From assembly GCA_009746045.1 (NCBI GenBank), contig RPFO01000165.1, forward strand, positions 1,536,046-1,600,045: DNA of 64,000 nt, given 5' to 3'. The notes under the pieces are model-generated. The model worked only from the letters and a program-made list of their open reading frames with translations. It was not told the DNA's origin and did not search any database. This stretch comes from Mesostigma viride. Taxonomy: Eukaryota > Streptophyta > Mesostigmatophyceae > Mesostigmatales > Mesostigmataceae. How positions within the stretch are numbered: the first letter of the stretch is position 1; the number at the start of each line of letters is the position of its first letter. Below are positions 29,702-39,553 of the stretch, in pieces. Made by a program: the position numbers and the translations under genes.

Positions 29702-32442
29702 ACGCCACTCCCCCCCTTCTTCACCAGTGTGGCCTCCATGCCCACAAACAGGAGAGGCTCATTCTCCACCTGCCATTGCTCCCTACCCAGAGGAAACTTG
29801 GACTTAATGATGGAGATCAGCTCCTTAAGCCACGACGTGGGAGCTATCAGATGTAGGTCATCCCCGTGCAGCGAAGCATACACTGGTAGGCCTTCCCATT
29901 GCCCCAGAAACAGACAGGGGTCTACAGGAGAAACCTTCAAGTTGCAATGCTCCTTCAGGAAACGGTTGAGAGTCTCCCTCCAGATTATTGGACTTGACCT
30001 CAGGCCCTCCAGGCCCTTGAGGATTTTAAGGAACTCAGTGTGAATGTCCCTTTTCCATACAGCAGGCACCCTGACATAGAAAGGCGTCTTGCCCTCCCAC
30101 TTTTCCTGTGCCACATCTGCATCCCCCTCCAGAAATGCCCTCTTGAAGTCTACCACCACTGAGCCATAGTCCAAGCCCTTGTTGAGAAGGCCTAGAAATA
30201 CACACAGCAGCAGCCTCCAAGTGTCATGCAGCATGCCAGGGGTATACAACTCCTCAGCGGTGCACTCACCAGTACCCTTGAACTCATTCAGTACTGGCCT
30301 GACGTGTGGTACCTTGACCCCGTCCACCTCCTTCATCTTGATGACAAACTTGAGCTTGAGTAGACGTCGTGCAGGAGGCAGGTCATTGACAGGTTCCACG
30401 CATTTCTTGGAGATCCAGTCCTCCCCAGATTTAATCAGACCCAGTGTGACCTGGGGACACATAATGGGAGAGGACATGAGCTTCACCAGGCCTTGGTAGT
30501 TTATAGGGCTGTGTCCAGCAAGTGAGTGAGGACCAATGCCCAAACTGCTTGGATGACTAGCAGCTGGCAATATGAGGTCATCAACCAAGGGCTCCTGCCC
30601 CTGGCACACTTGCACACGCTTAACCGTCCTGGTTACTGCACGTGATAGGTGAGTGGTCCTGAAATTAATCAGTGGGACCTGACCAGCCCCTTCCTTAGTC
30701 AGGAGAGAGGACGTGATCACTACCCCATCCTGGCATAGGAAATTCTGCCCCAGAAGAGCAGGTCCCTGATAGCCCTCCAAGACACAAAAAGCAGTGTCCT
30801 GTCCAAGGATAGGAATGGATACCTCACCCAGTACCTTCACGTGTACCCCGCCACTGAAGTCAGACACAAACTGATAGCTGGGTTCAGTCATGCTGTACCC
30901 TGCTGCAGCTCTGGTCCCAATGATGGAAACCTGAGAATTAGTGTCTACCTCTAAGGCAGTGTCCAGCCCCAGATTGCCATGCCACCTGAGCTTGGCTACC
31001 TTGGGCTGCTTCTTGGCCCTTTGCAGAGCCCCAATTAATCCAGCCAAACTTGTCCCCCTGGGCTTGGTTAGAGCCTTGGGCTTGACAGTTGACTCCCCAG
31101 CTGTTGACCTTGCAGCCTGTTCAACAGGTACCTCTGCAACCTGGCCAGGGCTGACAGATTCCCCTGCAACAGATGTGGTCGTTGCATCAGTGATGTCACT
31201 TGGGACCTGAAAATCCTGCAGGTCCTGTGAGCCTTGTGCCTGACTGCCCTCATTCATCAGGTTAGGCTTGACATATGACCAACTCAGCCGGTGCACATGC
31301 TTTGGTTCGTCCTCCATGCTGACCAAGCATGCGTGGCTAGCTTCATCAACCTGGGTAACCACCCCAGGACTCCAGCTACCACGTTTGCCATAAAGGCTAG
31401 GTTCCTTCCAAGCTAGGACCTTCTGACCCACTTGTGGCTCCAGCATCTTCCAACCCCGGTCCTTCTCCCTCAGCTTGGCAAAGGTGACATGTGCAGCATG
31501 TTTCCAGCCCTCCAGCACATGTGGTGGGCACAGGCCATGATATAGACCCATTGGGCTGACAGCAACTCCATCATAGTAGAAGTTAACCCTGCTGTTCAGC
31601 TGCTGCTCCACGTTCCTCAGCCATGCACTCCTGACAAGTGCAGGTGCAGATAAGGGTACCCAGTCTTCAGAGATAATCAATTTCTTGACCTCCTGGATTG
31701 CCCTCTCTATAGCACCCTGCTGCCCATGAGCCTCCCTAGGTGTAACCAGCAACTCAGGAAGGGTGGGATCACCCTTGAGATGCTGAAACTGCATGTCCAC
31801 CTGGATCCTTGTGGTAGGAAACTTGGCTCTTACATTCTGCAGGGCAGCCAGCAAGTACCTGTTCTTCATAGAAGGTAAATGCTCCAGCACCTTGTATTTT
31901 GTGTACCTGTCCACGCACACCAACAGTTGCATGCCCCTGATGTGTTGGATATCACACTGCAGATCACCAATGCTCTGAGGTATAGCTTTGGCATGTGATT
32001 TCCTGGGCTTGTTGGAGGACAACTGGCACTTACACCGTGAGGCAGCTTGCTGACACGCCTTAAGAAGGGGTGCCCTGCCCATACGGAAGGCAAAGTTGTT
32101 TGACAGAGAAGTGGCATGCCCAAACATGTTGTGGATTCGGGCACCCAACTCCTGGTACACAGAGGAAGCAGTCCCTGGCACAGTCAGGACTGTGCTGTCA
32201 GGTTGTCCAGCATCACCATGCTGTCTTCCATCCTGTTCTGACTCAGAGTCTGAGTCACCCTGCTCATGCCCAACACCTGGACCGCCAGCAGGGACCACAT
32301 GCATACCACCAGAGGCCTTCACACCCCTCTGTGGTTGTACATTGGTTTCTCTCAAAATGAGAGGTCCACCCTCGTGCCCAGCACAAGGATGCATGGGGTC
32401 AGACATTCTTACAGCTGCACCAGCTGTCAAGGACGTCTTCAT
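29614..32442 (-). CDS. Cop2 pol: integrase, protease-like, reverse transcriptase
   Basis: A 942-residue open frame. Integrase zinc ligands are H in NMFGHA (about 107) and CKC (about 137). The catalytic acids are in VDRYT (about 176), VDMQF (about 216) and GAIERAI (about 246). A tail with GKRGSWSPGVV lies near 345. The retropepsin-like segment is VDTNSQVSII (about 499) to LLGQNFLC (about 566). In RT, HVRPVLNEF is near 716, VVDFKRAFLEGD near 766, GLRSSPIIW near 815 and SLHGDDLHLI near 860. The order integrase, protease-like, RT is therefore present in one unbroken frame, which makes this the cleanest evidence for it in the window. The frame leaves phase at about 29640, where RNase H continues in another frame. 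Confidence 0.9.
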   Translation of the reverse strand: MKTSLTAGAAVRMSDPMHPCAGHEGGPLILRETNVQPQRGVKASGGMHVVPAGGPGVGHEQGDSDSESEQDGRQHGDAGQPDSTVLTVPGTASSVYQELGARIHNMFGHATSLSNNFAFRMGRAPLLKACQQAASRCKCQLSSNKPRKSHAKAIPQSIGDLQCDIQHIRGMQLLVCVDRYTKYKVLEHLPSMKNRYLLAALQNVRAKFPTTRIQVDMQFQHLKGDPTLPELLVTPREAHGQQGAIERAIQEVKKLIISEDWVPLSAPALVRSAWLRNVEQQLNSRVNFYYDGVAVSPMGLYHGLCPPHVLEGWKHAAHVTFAKLREKDRGWKMLEPQVGQKVLAWKEPSLYGKRGSWSPGVVTQVDEASHACLVSMEDEPKHVHRLSWSYVKPNLMNEGSQAQGSQDLQDFQVPSDITDATTTSVAGESVSPGQVAEVPVEQAARSTAGESTVKPKALTKPRGTSLAGLIGALQRAKKQPKVAKLRWHGNLGLDTALEVDTNSQVSIIGTRAAAGYSMTEPSYQFVSDFSGGVHVKVLGEVSIPILGQDTAFCVLEGYQGPALLGQNFLCQDGVVITSSLLTKEGAGQVPLINFRTTHLSRAVTRTVKRVQVCQGQEPLVDDLILPAASHPSSLGIGPHSLAGHSPINYQGLVKLMSSPIMCPQVTLGLIKSGEDWISKKCVEPVNDLPPARRLLKLKFVIKMKEVDGVKVPHVRPVLNEFKGTGECTAEELYTPGMLHDTWRLLLCVFLGLLNKGLDYGSVVVDFKRAFLEGDADVAQEKWEGKTPFYVRVPAVWKRDIHTEFLKILKGLEGLRSSPIIWRETLNRFLKEHCNLKVSPVDPCLFLGQWEGLPVYASLHGDDLHLIAPTSWLKELISIIKSKFPLGREQWQVENEPLLFVGMEATLVKKGGSGVCCWWGATIIKRPSLASFLQSSHRHCVPW

Positions 32443-33689
32443 AGGAACCTGTACCTCTCCAGGTGACCTGGGGCCACCATGAACCTGGAGATCACCCTCT
32501 TGTTGCCCAGATATAAAATCTGCATTGGAGCACCTGGCCTCCCCCTTGGGTGAATTAAGGTGTGTAGGGGTTGCCTCAGACAGTCACTGCTCCTTGTTGT
32601 CTTCTTGCTGACTGCCCTTTGAAGGCTGGCCTGCCTGGGACTTGTTGTTGTTGTTTTGTTGTTGTTTTCTTGTTGCTGCCCTGGCCCTGGGTCTTCTTGA
32701 AGCTGGGACACTCCTTCTTGATGTGCCCCCACCCCTTGCACAGGTAGCACTGGATCTTTGACTTGCCCTGGCCTCCTCCCCCGTTGTCAGGCGCGTTACC
32801 CTGCCTGGGCTTACCACCCACCCTCCTGAACACCGACTTGGCATGTGATTGCCCGTCAGGGTCGGGTGAATGGTTGGCCTTCCGCTTGTTGTGGTTGCCC
32901 CCACGTCCTCCTTGGCTTCTGTCAGCCTCAGACGTCTTGGAGCCCCCTGGGCACGCCCACCTGCGTGGGTAGCCTTCACAGCTGGCATTCCACCCTCAAA
33001 CAGCTCCTCTGCCTCGAGTGCTTGTTTGATTATGACCTTGTAGGCCTTGAGGGTAGAGTGTGGGGCACACATGACCTTTAAAGAGCCACGTGTTGCCTTG
33101 TCCAGCCCAGAAACCTTGAGCCAGTTTGTCAGGGCTATGCTGTCAGCGACATTGAAGCCGTGAGCCCTGCCCTCCTCAACCATTTTACAATAGTTGAGGA
33201 AGTTCTGGATAGGTCTCCCTTACCTCCCACCCTTGGTATTTATCCTGCCAATGGATCCCCACTTTCTTCCGTTGATCCTCTAGCAGCTCCCTCAGCTCTG
33301 CCACGTAGACTGCCCAGGCCTTGTTGGCCTTCTTGCACTCTCTAGTGAGGTCTTTAATCTGATCTGTGCACTTGCCAAAAGTCTGGCTGCCTATCCAGAT
33401 CTGATAATAGTTTGTACCCCGTACAAACTTGGAAACCCCTCTAGTCCTTCCACAAACTCCTCTGCCTGCTTTGGCTTAGAGTCTGAAGTGACAGGTTGCA
33501 GCTGATTAACAATAAGGAGACCCTGGGTGGTGAGATCATATCCAGAAACAGCATGTGTATTATTATTAATCAAAGGGATATTGGTGATCTCTCCGGTGAC
33601 CCCACGTCATCTACGTGAGCGGTCCCGCTACCAGCACCCCCATTATTATTCCCACTGGCTAGGCCCTTGCTACGGCGTCCCTCAGCCAT
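32443..33689 (-). pseudogene. Cop2 gag (second ORF) with single zinc knuckle
   Basis: Begins at ATG 33689 (MAEGRRSKGLASGNNNGG). The capsid-like part continues in another frame from about 33183 (IALTNWLKVSGLDKATRGSL). A zinc knuckle CYLCKGWGHIKKEC (CX2CX4HX4C) lies near 32740 in the 32833-32576 frame. Frameshifts occur near 33390, 33200 and 32800. It is followed by the pol frame, with a change of phase near 32440. Confidence 0.75.
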
Positions 33690-33811
33690 GGTAAACTACA
33701 CTAGCTGTGTATGGCCCTGAGCTAAGCAGCTGGAAAACAAAAGACAGGTAGATATGTACAATCTGTCAAAAAGCCGCCTGCCCCGGTGCCGACCGCGCCA
33801 CCATGCCGAAT

Positions 33812-34592
33812 TCAGTCGAGACCACGAAAATCGCAGTAGTCGTAGTCGTAAATTGGATCGTTGGCGACAGGCGCAGGCGCCTCCTGGCCTTGCCCAACCT
33901 CAATCGTCACCGGAGTTTCGATGACGATGGGGTCCAACCGGCGGCCCGTCGCCGGATCAATGCGGCGACGACGGCGGCGGGTCACGATGCGGAGCAGGTT
34001 GGTAAGAATCGTTAGAAAATCCCACCCGTCCGGCGCCCACTCTCGCAAAGCAGACAAGAACGCGACAAGGTTGAGCAGCAATTGCCGCTCACGCGTCCGG
34101 AAGCCTCGCGACAGCAACTGCAGAATCGCAAGGTCTTGAAACAGGTTGGTTGTGATCGTCGGAATGACGCCCGAACGAACCGACAGCCGGTTAGCGAGAT
34201 TGCGCTGATAGCCTGTGAGCGATGAAACCGCGTTGTCGATCTCCTCAGAGACCTCGGCAACCGCGCTGGGCGCTTGCAACCCCGCCCGGGTATGGACTTC
34301 GAAGTCCGCAAGCTCGAATGGAATCGAGATAATCGCAAAACCCGGGGACAATCGTAGGTTGCGGAGGCGCGGGAGGCAGTCGTAAGCTTTGCAACAGCGC
34401 CTGCTGCTGAGCGCGTAGCTCCGTGCTGGACGCTACCGCCTGGTCAACAACACGCTGCCACGCCGGATTAAGAACCTGACGATCTTCACGAACAGGAGTC
34501 GTCGAAGGACCAGCCGGAGATTCGGCGATGTCCGCTGGACTGCCCAAAATTTCAGAATCCCTCGGTATGCGGAACTCCATCGAGTTCGGCAT
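33812..34592 (-). pseudogene. Cop2 first ORF, unknown gag-like protein
   Basis: ATG at 34592 (MPNSMEFRIPRDSEIL) is the first after the 5' LTR, 28 bases inside. A frameshift near 34340 links it to the frame ending YDYDYCDFRGLD (stop 33812). The middle is helical-looking (SEEIDNAVSSLTGYQRNLANRLS; NLFQDLAILQLLSRGFRTRERQLLLNLVAFL), then an Arg run and a Pro/Ala tail. It has no zinc finger and no recognised domain. It precedes a separate gag ORF, so Cop2 has one extra ORF compared with Cop3, unless both belong to one long gag. Confidence 0.6.
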
Positions 34593-34619
34593 TTTTGTTG
34601 TTACGAAGATTGTAATACG

Positions 34620-35236
34620 AGTTGAATGAGAGTTTACTCCCGAGGGAATCCATGGCTCTTGCAGGAAAGTTGCCTTTATTATAATGAGAAAAGCACAGAC
34701 GTAAGTCACGTCACGTCCGAGACTGCACGTAGCACAGACGACAGGGTCGCTGTGCCAAGAGAGCGTGCACGCAAGAGCTAGCGTCCTAGAGCTACCAAGT
34801 CACACATATAGCTTGCTAGGGACGCGTCCAAGTATTCAGCTGTACTGTCACAGCTGACCTGTCAATCAATTGATTACACAGACTCTGGCACGCCTTTGGC
34901 GCGCAGATCTATCAATTGTCCATACGGCTAGTCCTGTGGACCTATCCGTACACTACTCAGCATCAATTGTCTCATAGGTCCTGGCGCGCTACAGCACGCC
35001 TACCTATCAATTGACCATCAAGTCCTGTACAAGTCCTGTCAACGTCCTGCGGACTATCATAGTGACACTTGTACATCCTGTGTCCGTACGCGCCCACAGT
35101 GGCGCGCCGGGTACTGTCGGCACAGCCTAGGAAACGTCATAACTTTTACGTCCCGTAACCAAATGAGGCGTTCAAGGTGCCGTTGGAAAGAGCGTAACAA
35201 TCTCTATCCATCTAACGTAAATCCTTTACGTTAACT
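34620..35236 (-). repeat. Cop2 5' LTR
   Basis: 617 bp, AGTTGAATGAG to TTACGTTAACT on the plus strand. On the minus strand, CGTATTACAATC follows it and is a candidate primer binding site. The outer flank carries the duplication TTAAC. Confidence 0.9.
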
Positions 35237-35532
35237 TTAACACAAGGATTGTACTTGAGTAGCCACGGCAGCTGGCCTTGGACAAGGGCCGCCAGCCAGG
35301 ATATTTGGACAGTAAAAGTGCGGACAATATATTTGAAATCTCCTCATTTTGTTCTCCAAGACTATAGCTTCGAAAGACCGGAACGTTACTCTGACACGTA
35401 CTAAATTTCTGGGTGATTGGAAGTATATATATAGGGATTTGGTCAACACAGTTAATCAAATATTTTGACATGGTATCGACAGCCGAGTTCCGAGGATTGC
35501 TTTCCCACGCCACGAAACGTCTTCCAAGCGCC

Positions 35533-35539
35533 TATAAAA
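35533..35539 (+). promoter_or_regulatory. TATA box candidate
   Basis: TATAAAA within CGCCTATAAAAGGAG, about 62 bases before the ATG at 35601, in a stretch that belongs to none of the recognised elements. The spacing fits a polymerase II core promoter. Confidence 0.45.
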
Positions 35540-35600
35540 GGAGAAAACGCCTGTCTTATCTGCCTACTTTTTCGTAGTGTGCTGATATGAGCAAGTCATC

Positions 35601-35853
35601 ATGGAGGGGCCTGATCAGCCTGAGTATGATTTTGCCACAGTCACTATAGAGTTCCAGGGGTGAAAAATATCAGCGCTTATTAAATATTAATTATAACCCA
35701 GAAAAGGCGCAGCAGTGGACAGAACAGATCATAATAAAGGGCATTAGAGAAACTGACCTGGATTGCCCAATTGACTACTTGTGGCTGAACACCCTGCTCC
35801 TGATGAGCTATTTGAAGCATCTCATGGAAGAAAAGGGCATTGATTTTGAGTGA
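35601..35853 (+). pseudogene. Small unknown gene with one frameshift
   Basis: ATG 35601 gives MEGPDQPEYDFATVTIEFQG, then TGA. One base fewer in the G4 run at about 35657 would continue GEKYQRLLNINYNPEKAQQW to the natural end EEKGIDFE at 35851, about 83 residues in all. The composition is ordinary, with no low complexity. I recognise no family. It is either a small broken gene or part of a further mobile element; the TATA motif upstream supports expression. Confidence 0.35.
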
Positions 35854-35938
35854 TCGAGCTTTCTAAGGCGCACTTTATTTTACCGCTGCGAGTCTTTCTT
35901 TCCGCGCGAGGAGCGCCTGTTTTTATCCTCTGTACACC

Positions 35939-36847
35939 ATGAACACACGCAGTGGTGGACGGTGGTGCGTCCAACACCCCACCTTCGCACGATGAGCCCC
36001 TAAGAACGAAGGGCGCTAAGGAGGTTGTAAAATACTTCTGCAGCATGACGCGCTTCGATCCTTTTGAAGACTACGCTACTTGGCACGAGTTCGAGCCGAC
36101 GTGAACGACCCTGATGTGATTACTGCCGAGAAAACGCTGCTTACGCCTATCATCAGCCTTATGAAGGGCCGAGGAGCACGCCTGGCGCGACTGGTTAACG
36201 ACCGGCATGCCAGCTCCGTGTTTCAGGCCCTCTAGGCGGAGGTGAGGCAGCCGTACCAGACGGAGAGCTACAGGCTAAGTGCGAAAAATAGCGAGATACA
36301 GTGAAGCTCCCTACAGGTGTCGAGTGAAGCATGCAATCAATACTGGCAGCGAGGCAAGTTCCTCCGGCAGGCCCTTAGAAGACGCAGGTGAAGCAACGGA
36401 CTGGAATGAGTGGCGCGATTGTATGCTCAATGGATCGGATTACCGCCTGCGTTCCGTGCAGCCATGGCTGCCCGTCGCCTGCCGGGCATGACACTCGAGC
36501 AGATTCACAAACTGCTCCTAGAGATCGACGACATGCTAGTTTCCAGCGACCAGATTCCTCGACCCGGGGCCAAGGCCACCACACCAGCCAAGACACAGGA
36601 CCCCGCTGCATCAACTCCAGGCCTAGTGTACGCCACAGGGGCTGAGTCTGAGAAGAAGAGCAAGCGCTGCAAGTTCTGTAGGCGACCCAGCCACACCGAG
36701 GACGAGTGCTGGCGGAAGAACCCATCCCTGCGGCCCAAGGAGCGGGCACACGCCACACAGCATGAGGCAGAACCACTGCCACCTGGGTTTGTGTTCCACA
36801 CCAGCGGCGGCGACAGCGGGGGAGACAACCTGGCAACCGTTCTCTGA
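35939..36847 (+). pseudogene. Degenerate gag with zinc knuckle
   Basis: Fragments in several frames: GAKEVVKYFCSMTRFDPFEDY, then TAEKTLLTPIISLMKGRGAR, then the frame 36410-36847. The last has a leucine-rich helix (GMTLEQIHKLLLEID) and the knuckle CKFCRRPSHTEDEC (CX2CX4HX4C). At least three stops and shifts interrupt it. It does not match the Cop1-Cop4 gags closely and has only one knuckle. The Cop4 LTR starts 20 bases after its stop, so Cop4 probably landed in or beside this older element. Confidence 0.6.
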
Positions 36848-36866
36848 GTTTATACCCCACCTAGGT

Positions 36867-37213
36867 AGTTAAAGCCCCCGACCGGCTGAGCTATGGCGGT
36901 CGGTCACGTTGAGTTTGGGATAAGGTGAACACAGAGAACTGCTGTCGGAGCTGGCCAACCACTGGTTTATGTCTTAGCCAGCAAAGCCTATCCGGTTAGC
37001 CGTAACCGTGGGACAGGCTAGCTGTCCGTACCGACCCGGATAAGGCCCCGGACTGGGGCCTAGGTGGCGCCGGCCCTAGGCGCCGCCCTTAGACCGGTCG
37101 ACCGCATCGGACCGCCGGATTATAGCCGGCGGCTTAGCGGACGCTAGCGGAAGGCGTGCGGACGGACATGGGGAACTTAGAGCCAGATCCTAGGGCTCTA
37201 GAGTTACTCAACT
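36867..37213 (-). repeat. Cop4 3' LTR
   Basis: Near-identical to 55749-56094 over about 346 bp, including the GGTGGCGCCGGCCCTAGGCG block. The minus-strand tract AAAGAACAAAAGAGTATG immediately upstream fits a polypurine tract. Confidence 0.85.
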
Positions 37214-37592
37214 CCGACATACTCTTTTGTTCTTTGATTAATTATCAAAATAATTACATCAAATGCAGACCATACAAAACCCTCTAAGGTAGGGAACTCA
37301 AGGGGGCCTCAAGGCCGTCAAAATCACCACGGTATCGACCCGCGCCCTTGTGATCACACATGAATAGTGATGTAATAAGTATCGAGAAAAAAAACAACTA
37401 TGCCACCAGACAAAAGGTGACCCATTTATTAGGACCAGTGACCCGCCGACGGGCCCAAGGCACCGTCCAACGTGGCTAGGGTATGGTCAGGACAAGCAAA
37501 AAAAACTACCACCAAGATACTCGTGAATGCTAGCAACACAGGGTGAGTTATGGCTGTATTCATAAAGCGCCCGAGCTGTAACCCTGTGTGGC
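37214..37592 (-). other. Cop4 3' UTR
   Basis: AT-richer non-coding stretch between the RNase H stop and the LTR. Apart from the purine tract near the LTR I see no motif in it. Confidence 0.5.
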
Positions 37593-39053
37593 TCACGGGT
37601 GTTGCATCGTCATGCGCTTGCGCAACACTGCGTACTGCGGGGCAGCCTCCCGCGCCTCCTTGGTGAGTGCATCCGCCGGATTGAGTTCATCCGCGATGTG
37701 CTGGAGACGCGTGACGCAGGAGTCCGCCTCAGCGAGTACGAGGTAATCAACGTCCTGTGACCGCGCATAGGGATTGTCAAGGAAGGTCAAACAACTTTGT
37801 GAGTCAGTGTGCACCGTGCTGTGAACCCACACGAGCCAAATACCCAACCCAGCAAGTACCGCAGCCACATGCCATGTGAGATAGCTGAAACAATGCCCTG
37901 GCATTCAGCCGTGTTGGGGCTAGTGGCAATGCGGCTGTGCAGGCGCGAGTACCAATCTAACAACATGCCAGGCTGGCCCTCATTGGTGATAAAGAACAGT
38001 GCCCCCATGCGGGCTGACTGTGCGCGTCTCTAGATTAGCATCCGTCACTATCTCGAGGTGCACCGGCTGTGAGCAATCGAGCCCACGAAGCACAATGCCG
38101 GGCGTCATGCCCAGCTGCCGCCGAACATGAATGGACCCTAGTCCTTCCAGCACATCATCGGGCAGGCGAGCGAGCACTGCCAAATCAGGTGCCACCGTGT
38201 CCGCCAACCACCCGAGCTTGCCCTTAACCGAGGGCCCATGGGTTGCCAACAGCGGGGACGGGAGGTCGGCCAGCAGGTCAACCACATAGTTGCGGCTATC
38301 CTGCATGTGCATGACCCATTCGCCAGAACGCGAATCCCGCTGCAACGTAGACTGCACGCCGCAAAACACCACGGGTTTACCCTCCTCATGATCCACCGCC
38401 CTGCCCAGGCTAGGGGAAACTTAGCCGCCACTGCAGCAAGAAACTGGGTAGCAAATGTGCGAGGTGCCACCAGCTTGAAGTCATCGCCATGCCACACGAA
38501 GAGGGCTGGCTCGCCAGGGACGCCGGTGGGGACCACAAAGAAGTTAGGATCAGCGCGAGGTACGTGGCCCCTAAGCTCTGCAAGACCTCCTCCGCGGAAA
38601 TGCGGAAGATGATGGGAGAGCTCTGCAGCCCCTCCACCCCTGTCAACAGCTCGATATACTCGCTGCCAATGATGCCATCCTGCCAGACCACCGGGACCTT
38701 CACCACGTAGCGGGTGCCTTGCCATGTTTGCTGCGCGACCCCAGCGTCGCTGTGAAGGAATGCCCGCTGAAAGTCACTGCACCACATCCCGTAGTCCTTG
38801 CCCGCGTTCCGCTTGCCCAAGTAGATGACCGTCAGTAGCCGATGCGAAACATGGTTGAGCCCAGCGGTATAAAGATCCTTGGCATCCAGCGGGGAGGACC
38901 CCGCCTCCGTGACCACGGGCCTAACCCGGAACACCACCGAAGAGTTGGTCTCGTCCGGCTTGTAGGTGAGCACGAACTTCAACCGCAACCGCGTGGCCCC
39001 GGCTGGCACACTCTCCAATCCTCGGTAGACCTCGCGCTCTCGCCACTGCTCCT
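37593..39053 (-). pseudogene. Cop4 reverse transcriptase and RNase H
   Basis: RT (39053 to about 38400): LRLKFVLTYKPDE, CSDFQRAFLHSD, GVEGLQSSPIIF and, in a shifted frame, FVWHGDDFKLVA. The connector (KGKLGWLADTVAPDLAV) and RNase H follow in frames 38396-37980, 38008-37787 and 37904-37593, with DANLETR, TAECQG, HTDSQSC and NPADALTK. At least three one-base shifts occur. The open frame continues right up to the Cop1-R LTR at 39054, so the RT was cut by that insertion. Confidence 0.8.
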
Positions 39054-39511
39054 AGTTAGATGAGATGCTTAGGCTGACACACGGATTTCCGGCCTGCGCG
39101 CCGCGTATTGCCTACCGCGGCTGAGCGGGACACCTCAGTACTGTACGGCAGGGCGTACGGTACTGAGGCGTCATGTGGACTGACGTGCAGTTAGTGCCAG
39201 ACTGTTCCTAGGTGCTAGATCGACCCGCCAGGTCCGGTGTAGCCGGGCCTGACGGGCCGAGTCTTAGCTGGTTGCTAGTGACGTGGTCGCATGGCATTGC
39301 AGTGTACAGTTGTCCACTGGTAGGTGCTGCAGGTAGCACTGCCATAGGCATATAGGCGTAGCACTGGGGAGTGCCGCAGCACCCGAGTTTGCCCAGACGT
39401 TCCATTCTGAGCCCTCAAGCTTACACTACTCTCATTGTATTATTGCTAATACAACCATCCTTCCATTTCAGCTTTCGGCAGTTGTCCATCGTCGTTAGAC
39501 TCGTTCCAACT
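39054..39511 (+). repeat. Cop1-R 5' LTR
   Basis: 458 bp, AGTTAGATGAG to CTCGTTCCAACT, followed by TGGACTGAAAAG, a candidate primer binding site. Confidence 0.85.
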
Positions 39512-39553
39512 TGGACTGAAAAGCTTTTTTATTTTTTCCGAAAAACAAAAAAC

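Larger units (their letters stand above)
16906..35241 (-). mobile_element. Cop2, copia-like LTR element with large nested insertions
   Basis: Two LTRs of 616 and 617 bp differ at about three positions and are flanked by the same 5 bp, TTAAC (16906-16910 and 35237-35241). The 5' LTR is the right one: gag starts just inside it on the minus strand, and a polypurine tract (complement of CTTCTTTTCTTTAG, 17533-17546) abuts the left one. Cop3 (20733-29247) and RPT (18255-20210) are inserted; without them the element is about 7.9 kb. It sits 24 bp beyond the RLE-B tail. Confidence 0.85.

Noticed and set aside
39371-39553. Upstream extension of Cop1-R gag into the LTR
   Set aside because: The codons are open by chance within the LTR; ATG 39554 lies after the LTR in a good context.
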